Both the position numbers and the translations under genes were made by a program. From NCBI RefSeq assembly GCF_001010805.1, contig NZ_CP011477.1, forward strand, positions 1,875,001 through 1,939,000: a stretch of 64,000 nt of DNA. Direction: 5' to 3'. The notes beneath the pieces were generated by a model. That model had not been told where the DNA came from and did no database searches. It was given only the letters and a program-made list of their open reading frames with translations. This stretch comes from Spongiibacter sp. IMCC21906. Lineage in GTDB: Bacteria; Pseudomonadota; Gammaproteobacteria; Pseudomonadales; Spongiibacteraceae. This document shows, one piece after another, positions 33,638 through 41,478 of the stretch (the stretch's first letter is position 1; each line of letters opens with the position of its first letter).

Positions 33638-34312
33638 ATGTCTTACGCAATACTAAAGACAGAACAAAAATTATCGAGGCACCTGGCCAGCAATATTCCA
33701 AATGCTACGCTCTCGGCCCAGTCGTTGCCGTTGGTGCCCGAGATTAAACTGCTGTTGATTAACCAAGACTATCCCCAGCAACTGCTGTCGTCAGAACAAA
33801 TTCAACAGATTATGAATTATCCCGCGTACTGGAGTTTTTGCTGGGGCAGTGGCCAGGCGTTGGCTAGACATATTCTTGACCAGCCAGAGCTGGTGGCCGG
33901 TAAACGGGTACTGGATTTTGGTTGTGGTTCTGGGGTGGCCGCGATTGCGGCGGCGATGGCAGGCGCAAGTCAGGTAACGGCGTGTGATATTGATGGGGAT
34001 GCGATTTTAGCGAGCCAGATCAATGCAGCCTTAAATGACGTTGAGTTGATTTATAGCCCCGACTTTTTTGCCGATCAGCAGGTTTATGAGCTGATTTTGG
34101 TGGCCGATGTGTTATATGACCGAGCCAATCTGCCCTTGTTGGATGCGATTTTGGCAAGAGCTAAGGGCGTGTTGCTCGCCGACTCCCGGGTGAAAGACTT
34201 TCAGGTGCAAGGGTATCGACATATTGGCCGCCAGCGCGCGACCACTGTGCCTGACCTGGCTGAGTGCGAGGCTTTTTCGCATATCAACCTGTACTGGGGT
34301 GAGTCACCCTAA
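33638..34312 (+). CDS. SAM-dependent methyltransferase, METTL20/ETFB-KMT-like
   Basis: Encodes 224 aa from the ATG at 33638 (AAAAAGGG upstream; a GTG at 33632 overlaps it). Class I Rossmann fold with motif I VLDFGCGSGVAA at residues 91-102, acidic loop ACDIDGDA and post-motif VADVLYDR, the last resembling the DxxY motif of the METTL21/METTL20 lysine methyltransferase group. The upstream element YPAYWSFCWGSGQALARHIL is also typical. The family includes enzymes that methylate the beta subunit of electron transfer flavoprotein. The exact substrate here is inferred. It faces away from the CULT-domain gene, 70 bp apart. Confidence 0.82.
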   Translation: MSYAILKTEQKLSRHLASNIPNATLSAQSLPLVPEIKLLLINQDYPQQLLSSEQIQQIMNYPAYWSFCWGSGQALARHILDQPELVAGKRVLDFGCGSGVAAIAAAMAGASQVTACDIDGDAILASQINAALNDVELIYSPDFFADQQVYELILVADVLYDRANLPLLDAILARAKGVLLADSRVKDFQVQGYRHIGRQRATTVPDLAECEAFSHINLYWGESP

Positions 34313-34337
34313 AAAAGTTGAGGCGGTCGACAGTTTG

Positions 34338-35354
34338 CTATTGAGGCTTGGCAGGGGTTGGCAGCAAATCTAAAAAGTTTTGCCCAGCCAGTCCTTGAGC
34401 CACGTCTTTGGGGAGGGCGTCTAAAAATGTGGAAAAATCCTGCAGGTTTTTACCTAAGTTATCAAACTTACCCAACAAATCTGAGCCGATGAGAAATCGT
34501 GTTGGATACTGTTCTACCAGTGCCACCCAGTCTGCATTGGGTTTGCCTTGCTTGTTTAAGAGGTAGGGTGTAAGGACGGTCCAAGATAAATCGATAAAGA
34601 CATTGTCATGCTCTGACAGCAATTTTTTGATACTGGGCAGCAGAAAATCCATCTTACCTTGGTAGCGGTGCAGGGTTTTACTGGTGCCTGCGTGGGCCCA
34701 GATGAAACGCACCTCGGGATGACTCTTAAGTGCCTCCTCTAGCTCACCTAAGTAGAGAGGGTTTTTCTCCCGTTTTGAGGTGATGTTGGAGTGCAGTAAT
34801 ACCGGCAGATTATATTTGGCCGCCAACTTGTATATCTTCTGCATGGCTTCGCTGTTGGCTCTGGGCGGCTCGTCCTGGGTGAGGGTGGTGAGGTCGTCAT
34901 GCCGGGTTAATACCTCTCCAATGCCTTGCCAAACGCCGGGGTAGGTCTCTATGAGTTTTTCTAACTGGGCGCTGGCATTTTTGTCGGTGGGATTAAAGCC
35001 CGCAATAAAGGGGTGAAGACGCTTTTGACTGTCTTTGGGAAGTGCTTGGTAGGCCTGCATAACATAATTGTCAGTGGCGCTATACCAATACAGTGCGCCA
35101 TTATCACCGCTGTAGTAGCGCGGTTTTTTGGGCTCGTTTTCATGCCATTTTTTCATCAGCGGGATGCCCGCAATCATGGCGTGTTCGACCTTGTCTTTAT
35201 CCATTTGGCTAATCAGCGATTTGAGCGATTCACCTTCTTGAAAAAAATCCACAATATGCAAATGACTGTCGCTATAACGGTAGTCTGCCAAGCTGATGTT
35301 GGCTTGAAAAAGCATGACGGCAGTCATAAAAATCAGTCGGGTTTTTGACCCCAT
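34338..35354 (-). CDS. Exported amidohydrolase-family protein
   Basis: Encodes 338 aa. A Sec signal peptide (residues 1-23, ending ISLA) exports it to the periplasm, which is unusual for this mostly cytoplasmic superfamily (PF04909 type). Metal ligands are visible: HLH at residues 31-33, then LLHSN, FIWAHAGTS and the final aspartate in FLIGSDLLG. The TIM-barrel metal site therefore looks intact, so a hydrolase or decarboxylase reaction is possible. No operon partner: it is convergent with the methyltransferase (26 bp) and 126 bp from the LysR gene. Confidence 0.83.
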   Translation of the reverse strand: MGSKTRLIFMTAVMLFQANISLADYRYSDSHLHIVDFFQEGESLKSLISQMDKDKVEHAMIAGIPLMKKWHENEPKKPRYYSGDNGALYWYSATDNYVMQAYQALPKDSQKRLHPFIAGFNPTDKNASAQLEKLIETYPGVWQGIGEVLTRHDDLTTLTQDEPPRANSEAMQKIYKLAAKYNLPVLLHSNITSKREKNPLYLGELEEALKSHPEVRFIWAHAGTSKTLHRYQGKMDFLLPSIKKLLSEHDNVFIDLSWTVLTPYLLNKQGKPNADWVALVEQYPTRFLIGSDLLGKFDNLGKNLQDFSTFLDALPKDVAQGLAGQNFLDLLPTPAKPQ

Positions 35355-35480
35355 TTGTTTCTCCAGCTGTGTTATTTGCCGCTGATGAGACTGCGAGAAA
35401 TGACCCCGGTTCCCATGGGTGTTTGATGCAACAGCAATGGGCGTGTTAGTGCGCTATCAATTTTTTGTTCTCAAATAGCA

Positions 35481-36398
35481 TTATTTCGGTATATGTAGGG
35501 CTTCTAGAAAGGCGTTGGCAAGGGGGTTCAGGTGTTTGCCTCTGGGGTGGGCACTACACCAAGAGCGGCGAATGGGAAAACTGTTGACGGGTAGTTGAAC
35601 CAATTCGCCGCTGGTCAGGTATTTGTTGGCGGTTTCTTTGGGAATAACCGCGTAATCGCTGAGTTGCGTGTTTCTTTGTGAAAGCAGTGCCATCAGGATG
35701 CTTTGGTGGCTGCCGAGTTGACGGCTATTGCGGAGGGTCAGGCTGTGTTCCCGGCAAAAGTTTTCAAAAATTTGGCGACTTCCCGATCCTGCTTCTCGTT
35801 GCAGCAAGCGATAATTTGTTAAATCGAGCAGGCTCAGCTGCGAACTTGCCGCTAAAGGGTGTTCAGGTTTAGCGACGGCAATCAATTGGTGCTCGGCAAA
35901 GGGCGTGTAGTTAAGACTGCGGTCGCCCGGGACTTGGGTCATGATGGCCAGGTCGTCTAGATTGTCTTGCAGCCTTGCTAATAAGCGTTGATGGTTTTCG
36001 ACGTGGAGAACAATCTCGGCATCACTGTGTTGATCGCAGAAAGGCAGAATGTATTGGGGTAATAGATATTCGGCGCTGCTTTCAATGGCGATGTTCAATG
36101 TGCCCGAGAGGCGGCCGTGCATTTCGGTGAGCTCAATTTCTAAATGGACCAATCTTTGCTTTAAATCCCTTGCGGCCCGTTCCATCAGCTCGCCTGCGGC
36201 GGTGAGGTAGAGCTGTTTACCAATGTAGTCAAACAGAGGCTGTTTTGTTAATTCTTCCAGGCTTTTGATTTGGCTGCTTACTGCCGGTTGGGTGAGGGCC
36301 AGTTGGTTGGCAGCCTTTGAGTAGCTGCGGTGCTGGCAAACCGACAAAAAAATATCGATTTGTCTTAGTGTCAGGCGATTTAGAAAGCTGAGTTTCAT
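35481..36398 (-). CDS. LysR-type regulator, likely PycR
   Basis: Encodes 305 aa. N-terminal helix-turn-helix: LRQIDIFLSVCQHRSYSKAA, then NQLALTQPAVSSQIKSLEEL. C-terminal effector domain with GTLNIAIESSAEYLLPQYIL and REAGSGSRQIFENFCREH. It is divergent from the biotin carboxylase gene at 36568 with 169 bp between starts; the same arrangement (LysR regulator, pycA, pycB) occurs in Pseudomonas, where the regulator is PycR. A perfect 16-bp palindrome in the gap is a good operator candidate. Control of pyruvate carboxylase is inferred from this context. Confidence 0.88.
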   Translation of the reverse strand: MKLSFLNRLTLRQIDIFLSVCQHRSYSKAANQLALTQPAVSSQIKSLEELTKQPLFDYIGKQLYLTAAGELMERAARDLKQRLVHLEIELTEMHGRLSGTLNIAIESSAEYLLPQYILPFCDQHSDAEIVLHVENHQRLLARLQDNLDDLAIMTQVPGDRSLNYTPFAEHQLIAVAKPEHPLAASSQLSLLDLTNYRLLQREAGSGSRQIFENFCREHSLTLRNSRQLGSHQSILMALLSQRNTQLSDYAVIPKETANKYLTSGELVQLPVNSFPIRRSWCSAHPRGKHLNPLANAFLEALHIPK

Positions 36399-36437
36399 AG
36401 GGGGCCAGAGTGTTTGGAGCCAGAGGGTTATTTGAGT

Positions 36438-36453
36438 ATAAGTAATTACTTAT
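36438..36453. promoter_or_regulatory. Perfect palindrome between the LysR gene and pycA
   Basis: ATAAGTAATTACTTAT at 36438-36453 is a 16-bp perfect dyad and fits the LysR T-N11-A pattern. It lies 40 bp upstream of the LysR start and 115 bp upstream of pycA, a usual place for the recognition site of a LysR regulator. Confidence 0.65.
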
Positions 36454-36567
36454 GCGTGTTAAAACAATTATTAATTTTTTATATTGTGCTCTTTTGGTTA
36501 GGGTTCTAAACATTAGCAACAGGGAGATGATCACGGTGAAGTCAATGCGCTTAGAGGGAGCCCTAAG

Positions 36568-37983
36568 ATGTTGAAGAAAATTCTCATCGCCAATCGCGGC
36601 GAGATTGCAGTGCGTATTGTGCGTGCTTGCGCAGAAATGGGGATTCGCTCGGCGGCCATATACACCGAACCGGACCGGTTTTCGCTGCATGTAAAGCGCG
36701 CAGACGAGGCTTATAACGTCGGTGAAGATCCCCTTGAAGGTTATCTGAACCCTCGAAAACTGGTGGCGTTGGCTGTCGAAACCGGTTGCGATGGCTTGCA
36801 CCCCGGTTATGGTTTTCTATCCGAGAACGACGAGTTGGCTGAGATTTGCGCTCAGCGTGGCGTTCGGTTTATTGGCCCCAGCGCTGAAGTCATTCGCCGA
36901 ATGGGTGACAAGACCGAAGCCCGGCGGGCGATGACAGCGGCTGGAGTGCCGGTGACCCCCGGCACCGAAGACAATCTTGCCGATGTTGATGAGGCTGTTG
37001 CCGTGGCCGCGGATATTGGCTACCCCGTGATGCTGAAAGCCACTTCTGGCGGTGGCGGCCGGGGTATCCGGCGCTGCGATAGCGAAGAGGATTTGCGTCG
37101 TCAGTTTAGCCGCGTGGTGTCAGAGGCAACCAAAGCCTTTGGCCGTGCCGATGTGTTTTTAGAAAAATGCATTGTGAATCCCCGTCATATCGAATCGCAG
37201 ATTTTGGCCGATAGCCAGGGCAATGTGATTCATTTATTTGAGCGGGACTGCTCCATTCAGCGCCGCAATCAAAAGCTGATTGAAATCGCACCGTCTCCCC
37301 AGCTTACCCCCGAGCAGCGCGCTTATATTGGTGATCTGTCAGTTCGCGCCGCCGAAGCGGTGGGCTATGAAAATGCCGGCACGGTGGAATTTTTGCTGGC
37401 AGATAATCAAATTTACTTTATGGAAATGAATACCCGGGTACAGGTGGAGCACACCATCACCGAGCAGATTACGGGGGTGGATATCGTTCGGGAGCAAATA
37501 CGCATTGCTTCGGGTTTGCCTTTGGCGTATCGACAAGAGGACATTTCTTATCGGGGATATGCCATGCAATTTAGGGTGAATGCAGAAGACCCTAAAAATG
37601 ATTTTCTGCCAAGCTTCGGCAAAATCAGCCGCTACTATGCGCCGGGTGGGCCGGGGGTGCGCACCGATACCGCGATTTACACCGGCTATAACATTCCGCC
37701 GTATTTTGACTCAATGTGTCTCAAACTCATTGTGTGGGGCCTGACTTGGGAGGAAGTGCTTAATCGAGGCGAGCGAGCCTTGAACGACATGCGCTTGCAG
37801 GGGGTAAAAACCACCGCCTCTTATTACCAGCAAATTCTCAAGCACCCTGATTTTCGGGCCGCGAATTTTGATACCAGTTTTGTTGAAAGTCACCCGGAAT
37901 TGATTCAGTACTCTGATAAAAGTCGTCCAGAAGAAGTGGCCCTGGCGGTAGCTGCCGCCATTGCTGCTTACGCTGGCCTGTAA
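36568..37983 (+). CDS. pycA: Pyruvate carboxylase subunit A (biotin carboxylase)
   Basis: Encodes 471 aa. It carboxylates biotin with ATP and bicarbonate. Motifs: ILIANRGEIAVRIVRACAEM at the start, the ATP-grasp glycine loop KATSGGGGRGIRR, and FMEMNTRVQVEHTITEQITG near residue 290. AccC of acetyl-CoA carboxylase is a close paralogue of similar length; assignment to pyruvate carboxylase rests on the neighbouring oxaloacetate-type carboxyltransferase/biotin subunit 17 bp downstream. GAGGGAG lies before the ATG. The pair replenishes oxaloacetate for the TCA cycle and gluconeogenesis. Confidence 0.92.
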   Translation: MLKKILIANRGEIAVRIVRACAEMGIRSAAIYTEPDRFSLHVKRADEAYNVGEDPLEGYLNPRKLVALAVETGCDGLHPGYGFLSENDELAEICAQRGVRFIGPSAEVIRRMGDKTEARRAMTAAGVPVTPGTEDNLADVDEAVAVAADIGYPVMLKATSGGGGRGIRRCDSEEDLRRQFSRVVSEATKAFGRADVFLEKCIVNPRHIESQILADSQGNVIHLFERDCSIQRRNQKLIEIAPSPQLTPEQRAYIGDLSVRAAEAVGYENAGTVEFLLADNQIYFMEMNTRVQVEHTITEQITGVDIVREQIRIASGLPLAYRQEDISYRGYAMQFRVNAEDPKNDFLPSFGKISRYYAPGGPGVRTDTAIYTGYNIPPYFDSMCLKLIVWGLTWEEVLNRGERALNDMRLQGVKTTASYYQQILKHPDFRAANFDTSFVESHPELIQYSDKSRPEEVALAVAAAIAAYAGL

Positions 37984-38000
37984 CGCGAAAGGAATTGATG

Positions 38001-39812
38001 ATGAGTAAAGCCAAAGCTGTAAAAATTACCGATGTTGCTCTTCGAGATGGTCATCAGTCGCTGATTGCCACCCGGCTGCGTACAGAGGATATGTTGCCCG
38101 TTTGCCCAGAAATGGACGAGGTGGGATTTTGGTCGATGGAAGTGTGGGGCGGGGCGACCTTTGACGCCTGCGTACGGTTTTTGAAAGAAGATCCCTGGGA
38201 GCGATTGCGTCAGCTTCGGGCGGCATTGCCTAACACGCAATTGCAAATGCTGTTGCGGGGCCAAAACCTGCTGGGTTATCGCCATTATTCCGATGACGTG
38301 GTGAAGGCCTTTGTCAAAAAATCTGCCGAAAATGGCATGGATATTTTCCGGATTTTTGATGCGATGAACGATGTCAGAAATTTGGAAACGGCCATCGTTG
38401 CGGTTAAAGACGCTGGTAAACATGCCCAAGGCACATTGTGTTACACCACCAGTCCGGTCCATAACACAAAGGTGTTTATGAAGCAGGCCGAGGCAATGGT
38501 GGCGATGGGCGTGGACTCCATTGCAATAAAGGATATGGCAGGATTGCTGACGCCTTCGGCCACAGCAGAGTTGGTGGCCGCGTTGAAAGACAAGTTTGAG
38601 GTCCCGATTGCGCTCCACAGTCATATGACGTCTGGTTTGGCGGGTTTGTGTCAGCAGCGGGCTATCGATGAAGGGGTAGATATTATTGATACCGCTATCT
38701 CAGCCTTTGCCAATGGCACCAGTCATCCGGCGACTGAAACCATGGTGGCAGGTTTAAAAGGCACAGCGCGAGATACCGGTTTGGATTTGGAAAAACTACA
38801 GAGTATTGGCAAAAAGCTCTGGGCTGTGCGCAAAAAATATCACCAGTTTGAAAGTGAATTTACTAAAGAAGATGTCGGTGTACAGATTAGTCAGGTACCG
38901 GGCGGCATGATGTCCAATTTGGCGAATCAGTTAAAAGAGCAGGGGGCGCTTAATCGGATTGACGAGGTTTTTGCGGAAATTCCCGCCGTGCGTAAAGATT
39001 TAGGCTACCCGCCATTAGTGACACCCAGCTCGCAAATAGTCGGCACTCAAGCAGTGATGAATATTCTGGCCGATAAACGCTATACCACCATTACCAATGA
39101 AGTGAAGCGTTATCTGCAAGGTCATTACGGGGCGGCGCCCGCTGAGGTAAATGCCGAGCTGCGTGCGCGCGCTATTGGCAGTGAGGATGTGATTGATGTG
39201 CGCCCCGCAGACTTGATCCTCCCGGAGTTAGAAAAGCTGCGGGGTGAAATTGCCGAGCTGGCTGACAGCGAAGAAGATGTTTTGACCTATGCCATGTTCC
39301 CGGATTTGGCGAAGGATTTTCTTCAGCAGCGCCGAGATGGCAGCTTGCAGCCCGAAATCTTAGAGGCAGCAGATGGCGGCCAGCGTCCGGTGAGTGAGGG
39401 CGGGGTCCCCACCGAGTTTGTTATTGATGTGCATGGTGAGAGCTATCAAGTGGCGATCACTGGCGTGGGAATTAAAGGGGCAGGAAAGCGTCATGTTTAT
39501 TTGACGCTGGATGGTATGCCCGAAGAAGTGGTGTTCGAAGCCCTCAATGAATATCAAGCTGAAGGCGGAAGCGGTCGCAAACAAGCCAGCAAACCCGGTC
39601 ATGTAACAACAAATATGCCGGGTAATATCGTCGAGGTCTTAGTGGCGCAAGGAGATAGCGTGTCAGAAGGACAGGCGGTCTTGGTCACCGAAGCCATGAA
39701 GATGGAGGCTGAGGTTCAGGCTCCTATTTCTGGGACCGTGATCGGTATCCATGTCAGCAAGGGTGATCGAGTAACACCGGGTGAGGTGTTGATAGAAATC
39801 GAGGCTTCTTAG
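38001..39812 (+). CDS. pycB: Pyruvate carboxylase subunit B / oxaloacetate decarboxylase alpha-type (carboxyltransferase plus biotin domain)
   Basis: Encodes 603 aa from the ATG at 38001 (AAAGGAA 7 bp upstream); ATG 37998 and TTG 37995 are close alternatives. The carboxyltransferase TIM barrel has ALRDGHQSLIATRLRTEDML, metal ligands in HSHMTSGLAGL and the catalytic lysine region SIAIKDMAGLLTP. The C-terminal 75 residues are a biotinyl domain with the lysine in VTEAMKMEAEV. Such proteins serve either as PycB or as sodium-pumping decarboxylase alpha subunit; no membrane beta subunit is nearby, and the biotin carboxylase and LysR neighbours favour PycB. Confidence 0.93.
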   Translation: MSKAKAVKITDVALRDGHQSLIATRLRTEDMLPVCPEMDEVGFWSMEVWGGATFDACVRFLKEDPWERLRQLRAALPNTQLQMLLRGQNLLGYRHYSDDVVKAFVKKSAENGMDIFRIFDAMNDVRNLETAIVAVKDAGKHAQGTLCYTTSPVHNTKVFMKQAEAMVAMGVDSIAIKDMAGLLTPSATAELVAALKDKFEVPIALHSHMTSGLAGLCQQRAIDEGVDIIDTAISAFANGTSHPATETMVAGLKGTARDTGLDLEKLQSIGKKLWAVRKKYHQFESEFTKEDVGVQISQVPGGMMSNLANQLKEQGALNRIDEVFAEIPAVRKDLGYPPLVTPSSQIVGTQAVMNILADKRYTTITNEVKRYLQGHYGAAPAEVNAELRARAIGSEDVIDVRPADLILPELEKLRGEIAELADSEEDVLTYAMFPDLAKDFLQQRRDGSLQPEILEAADGGQRPVSEGGVPTEFVIDVHGESYQVAITGVGIKGAGKRHVYLTLDGMPEEVVFEALNEYQAEGGSGRKQASKPGHVTTNMPGNIVEVLVAQGDSVSEGQAVLVTEAMKMEAEVQAPISGTVIGIHVSKGDRVTPGEVLIEIEAS

Positions 39813-39852
39813 CCGCCATGGTTGGCGGGGAATAAAAACTTAGCGACAGTGC

Positions 39853-39881
39853 TTGCAATTAGTAATGATAATAATTATCAT
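39853..39881 (+). promoter_or_regulatory. Promoter fully covered by a perfect Fur box
   Basis: TTGCAA at 39853-39858, a 17-bp spacer and TATCAT at 39876-39881 form a good sigma-70 promoter. Over it lies a 25-bp perfect palindrome at 39861-39885 (12-bp arms around one A), whose centre TGATAATAATTATCA (39866-39880) is an exact match to the 7-1-7 Fur core. Iron-loaded Fur would block RNA polymerase here. Confidence 0.85.
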
Positions 39882-39887
39882 TACTAG

Positions 39888-39989
39888 CAAGTCTTCGGTG
39901 CTGAGTCATGTCTCCCCCCTCATCACACACCTCGGCACTGAAGGTTTGTCTCTCCGTATTGGCCCCGGCTTTTTAGCCGGGGCTTTTTT
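39888..39989 (+). ncRNA. Predicted Fur-repressed small RNA with C-rich loop
   Basis: Predicted transcript of about 100 nt starting about 7 nt after the -10 at 39881. A 13-bp stem (39893-39905 with 39931-39943, two G-U pairs, no mismatch) holds a 25-nt loop (39906-39930) with six consecutive C at 39914-39919. A short single-stranded linker follows, then a rho-independent terminator (8-bp GC stem, six T) ending at 39989. No reading frame of note is inside. Position, size, Fur control and terminator match iron-sparing sRNAs such as RyhB and PrrF, but the sequence resembles neither by eye. The C-rich loop could pair with purine-rich ribosome-binding sites. Expression is not shown by sequence. Confidence 0.75.
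39962..39989 (+). terminator. Rho-independent terminator of the sRNA
   Basis: GCCCCGGC (39962-39969) and GCCGGGGC (39976-39983) form a perfect 8-bp GC stem with a TTTTTA loop and a T6 tail at 39984-39989. The opposite strand lacks a T-run, so it acts on plus-strand transcripts. It could also stop read-through from pycB. Confidence 0.93.
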
Positions 39990-40146
39990 ATGAGTCAGGT
40001 TTTTATGGGTCGGGTGTTGGCGGCGTTGTTTGCTGCAATGACAGACATTGTGCCTGGCGACCAGACGCTTCTATAATCCATGGCCTTAAAACGATAGTTT
40101 CAATCCGTTTTCATTGAGCTGTGGTCGAATACAGAGGGGTAATTTC

Positions 40147-41478
40147 TTGAGTGCAATCACTGAGGCCGTGATGTTTTTTCAAGACGGTGAAATCGTCAAA
40201 GAGATGTATTTCACAGAGTTTGAAGCGGTATTGGATGAGGTGGTTGGCATTCCTGATTTTGCAGACAGTGAAATTCAATCCGTTTTTTTACCCATCACTT
40301 CTCAGCTTAAAGTGACCGCTGCCGTTTTTTTTCTGATTCGTTTTGATGCCCAAGGTCGGGTAACAGGGCATTGGAATATCCCACTTCGACATTTGATGGA
40401 TTATGCGACCCTTGGCCCGGATTTGGGCGCCGGGCCAATTAAGGTTGCCTGTTATAGCGCCTGTCCTGAAGAGTGGTATCAAAAACAGCTTTGGGATCCT
40501 GATATGGAGGAGGATAAAACTTTTCGACAGATCAGTGCTGCAGCCGAGCGGAACCGCTTGGGTATTTTGACGGAGCCAAGCCCCGAACAGGCAGCCTCTC
40601 ACGGTACAGTGTTTCAGCCGTTCGCTAAGGTTTCATCGAATCGAGATCAAAGCTCGACTGAAAATACACCACAACCGGTATTTCATCGACGTTATCGACA
40701 AAAGCGTCGGGCTTTGTTGGCCCAGCAGCGTTTGGCCCTGGCCACCCAAACTCGGGAATGGCGGCAGCGGGTAGAAGCTTTAGAAAATGAACATGTTGAA
40801 AAGTTGGCTGACCGAGATGCTCTTGTTGAGCAACTGCAAGCTAACTGGGACAGTGAGCAAAAACAACGGAAACAAGCGGAATCTCAGTTGCAACAACTGC
40901 GCAGGCAGTTGGCTGATAAAGCCACAGAGCTGGAACAGTCGCTGGCTGACAGCGGTCAAGAATATCGGTCTCAATTGGAGGCTCTTCGCCAGCAATATCA
41001 AGGTGATTCTGAGCAGCGCGTGACCGACATCACCGCTCATTATGAAGAGCTGGTGAAAAAACGTGAGCAGGAACTTTACGCCCGGTCGACCGAAATCGTA
41101 GAACTTCGTGCCCAGCTAAGTACGTTGCGGGAGCAAAATAGTGGTCTGATGTTGAGCAGTGATGACCATGTTCTTGATGAAATGGTGAAGAAGGGCATTG
41201 TTTTTGTGGCCTATCATCCCGGAATTGAACATTTGTTGATTGCCAAGGAGGAAATGCCCCAGTACCTCGGTGATCCTACCGCCTTTGCAGCCGCGCGTTG
41301 TGAGGTATCTGAAGCTCATTACAAAACATGGCTGGCACATTATCGTCTGCCTATTTGTCGGGCACTGGAAGAGGGTCACTACTGCGGTCAACCTATTGAT
41401 AAAGTTATTCGACCACGCCTGTTTCGTAGCGGAGAAAGCGACCGCTGTCAGCGCCATATTCACGTCCCGGATGAATAA
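40147..41478 (+). CDS. Coiled-coil protein of unknown function
   Basis: Encodes 443 aa from a TTG at 40147, chosen because GAGGGG lies 8 bp upstream and no ATG or GTG fits. Residues about 1-150 are a globular domain (VMFFQDGEIVKEMYFTEFEA, RVTGHWNIPLRHLMDYATLG). Residues about 190-350 are a long coiled coil rich in Q, E, K and R (QRLALATQTREWRQRVEALE and on). The C-terminal 90 residues are globular with several conserved-looking Cys/His (YRLPICRALEEGHYCGQPI, ESDRCQRHIH). Similar proteins occur in Pseudomonas under names such as chromosome segregation ATPase-like, but no Walker motif is visible here. Function is unknown. It overlaps the next gene by 8 bp. Confidence 0.75.
   Translation: MSAITEAVMFFQDGEIVKEMYFTEFEAVLDEVVGIPDFADSEIQSVFLPITSQLKVTAAVFFLIRFDAQGRVTGHWNIPLRHLMDYATLGPDLGAGPIKVACYSACPEEWYQKQLWDPDMEEDKTFRQISAAAERNRLGILTEPSPEQAASHGTVFQPFAKVSSNRDQSSTENTPQPVFHRRYRQKRRALLAQQRLALATQTREWRQRVEALENEHVEKLADRDALVEQLQANWDSEQKQRKQAESQLQQLRRQLADKATELEQSLADSGQEYRSQLEALRQQYQGDSEQRVTDITAHYEELVKKREQELYARSTEIVELRAQLSTLREQNSGLMLSSDDHVLDEMVKKGIVFVAYHPGIEHLLIAKEEMPQYLGDPTAFAAARCEVSEAHYKTWLAHYRLPICRALEEGHYCGQPIDKVIRPRLFRSGESDRCQRHIHVPDE

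Noticed and set aside
40133-40138. Pairing of the sRNA loop with the GAGGGG site of the gene at 40147
   Set aside because: Only six contiguous pairs (CCCCTC with GAGGGG) can be counted, too few to claim regulation; any G-rich site would fit as well.
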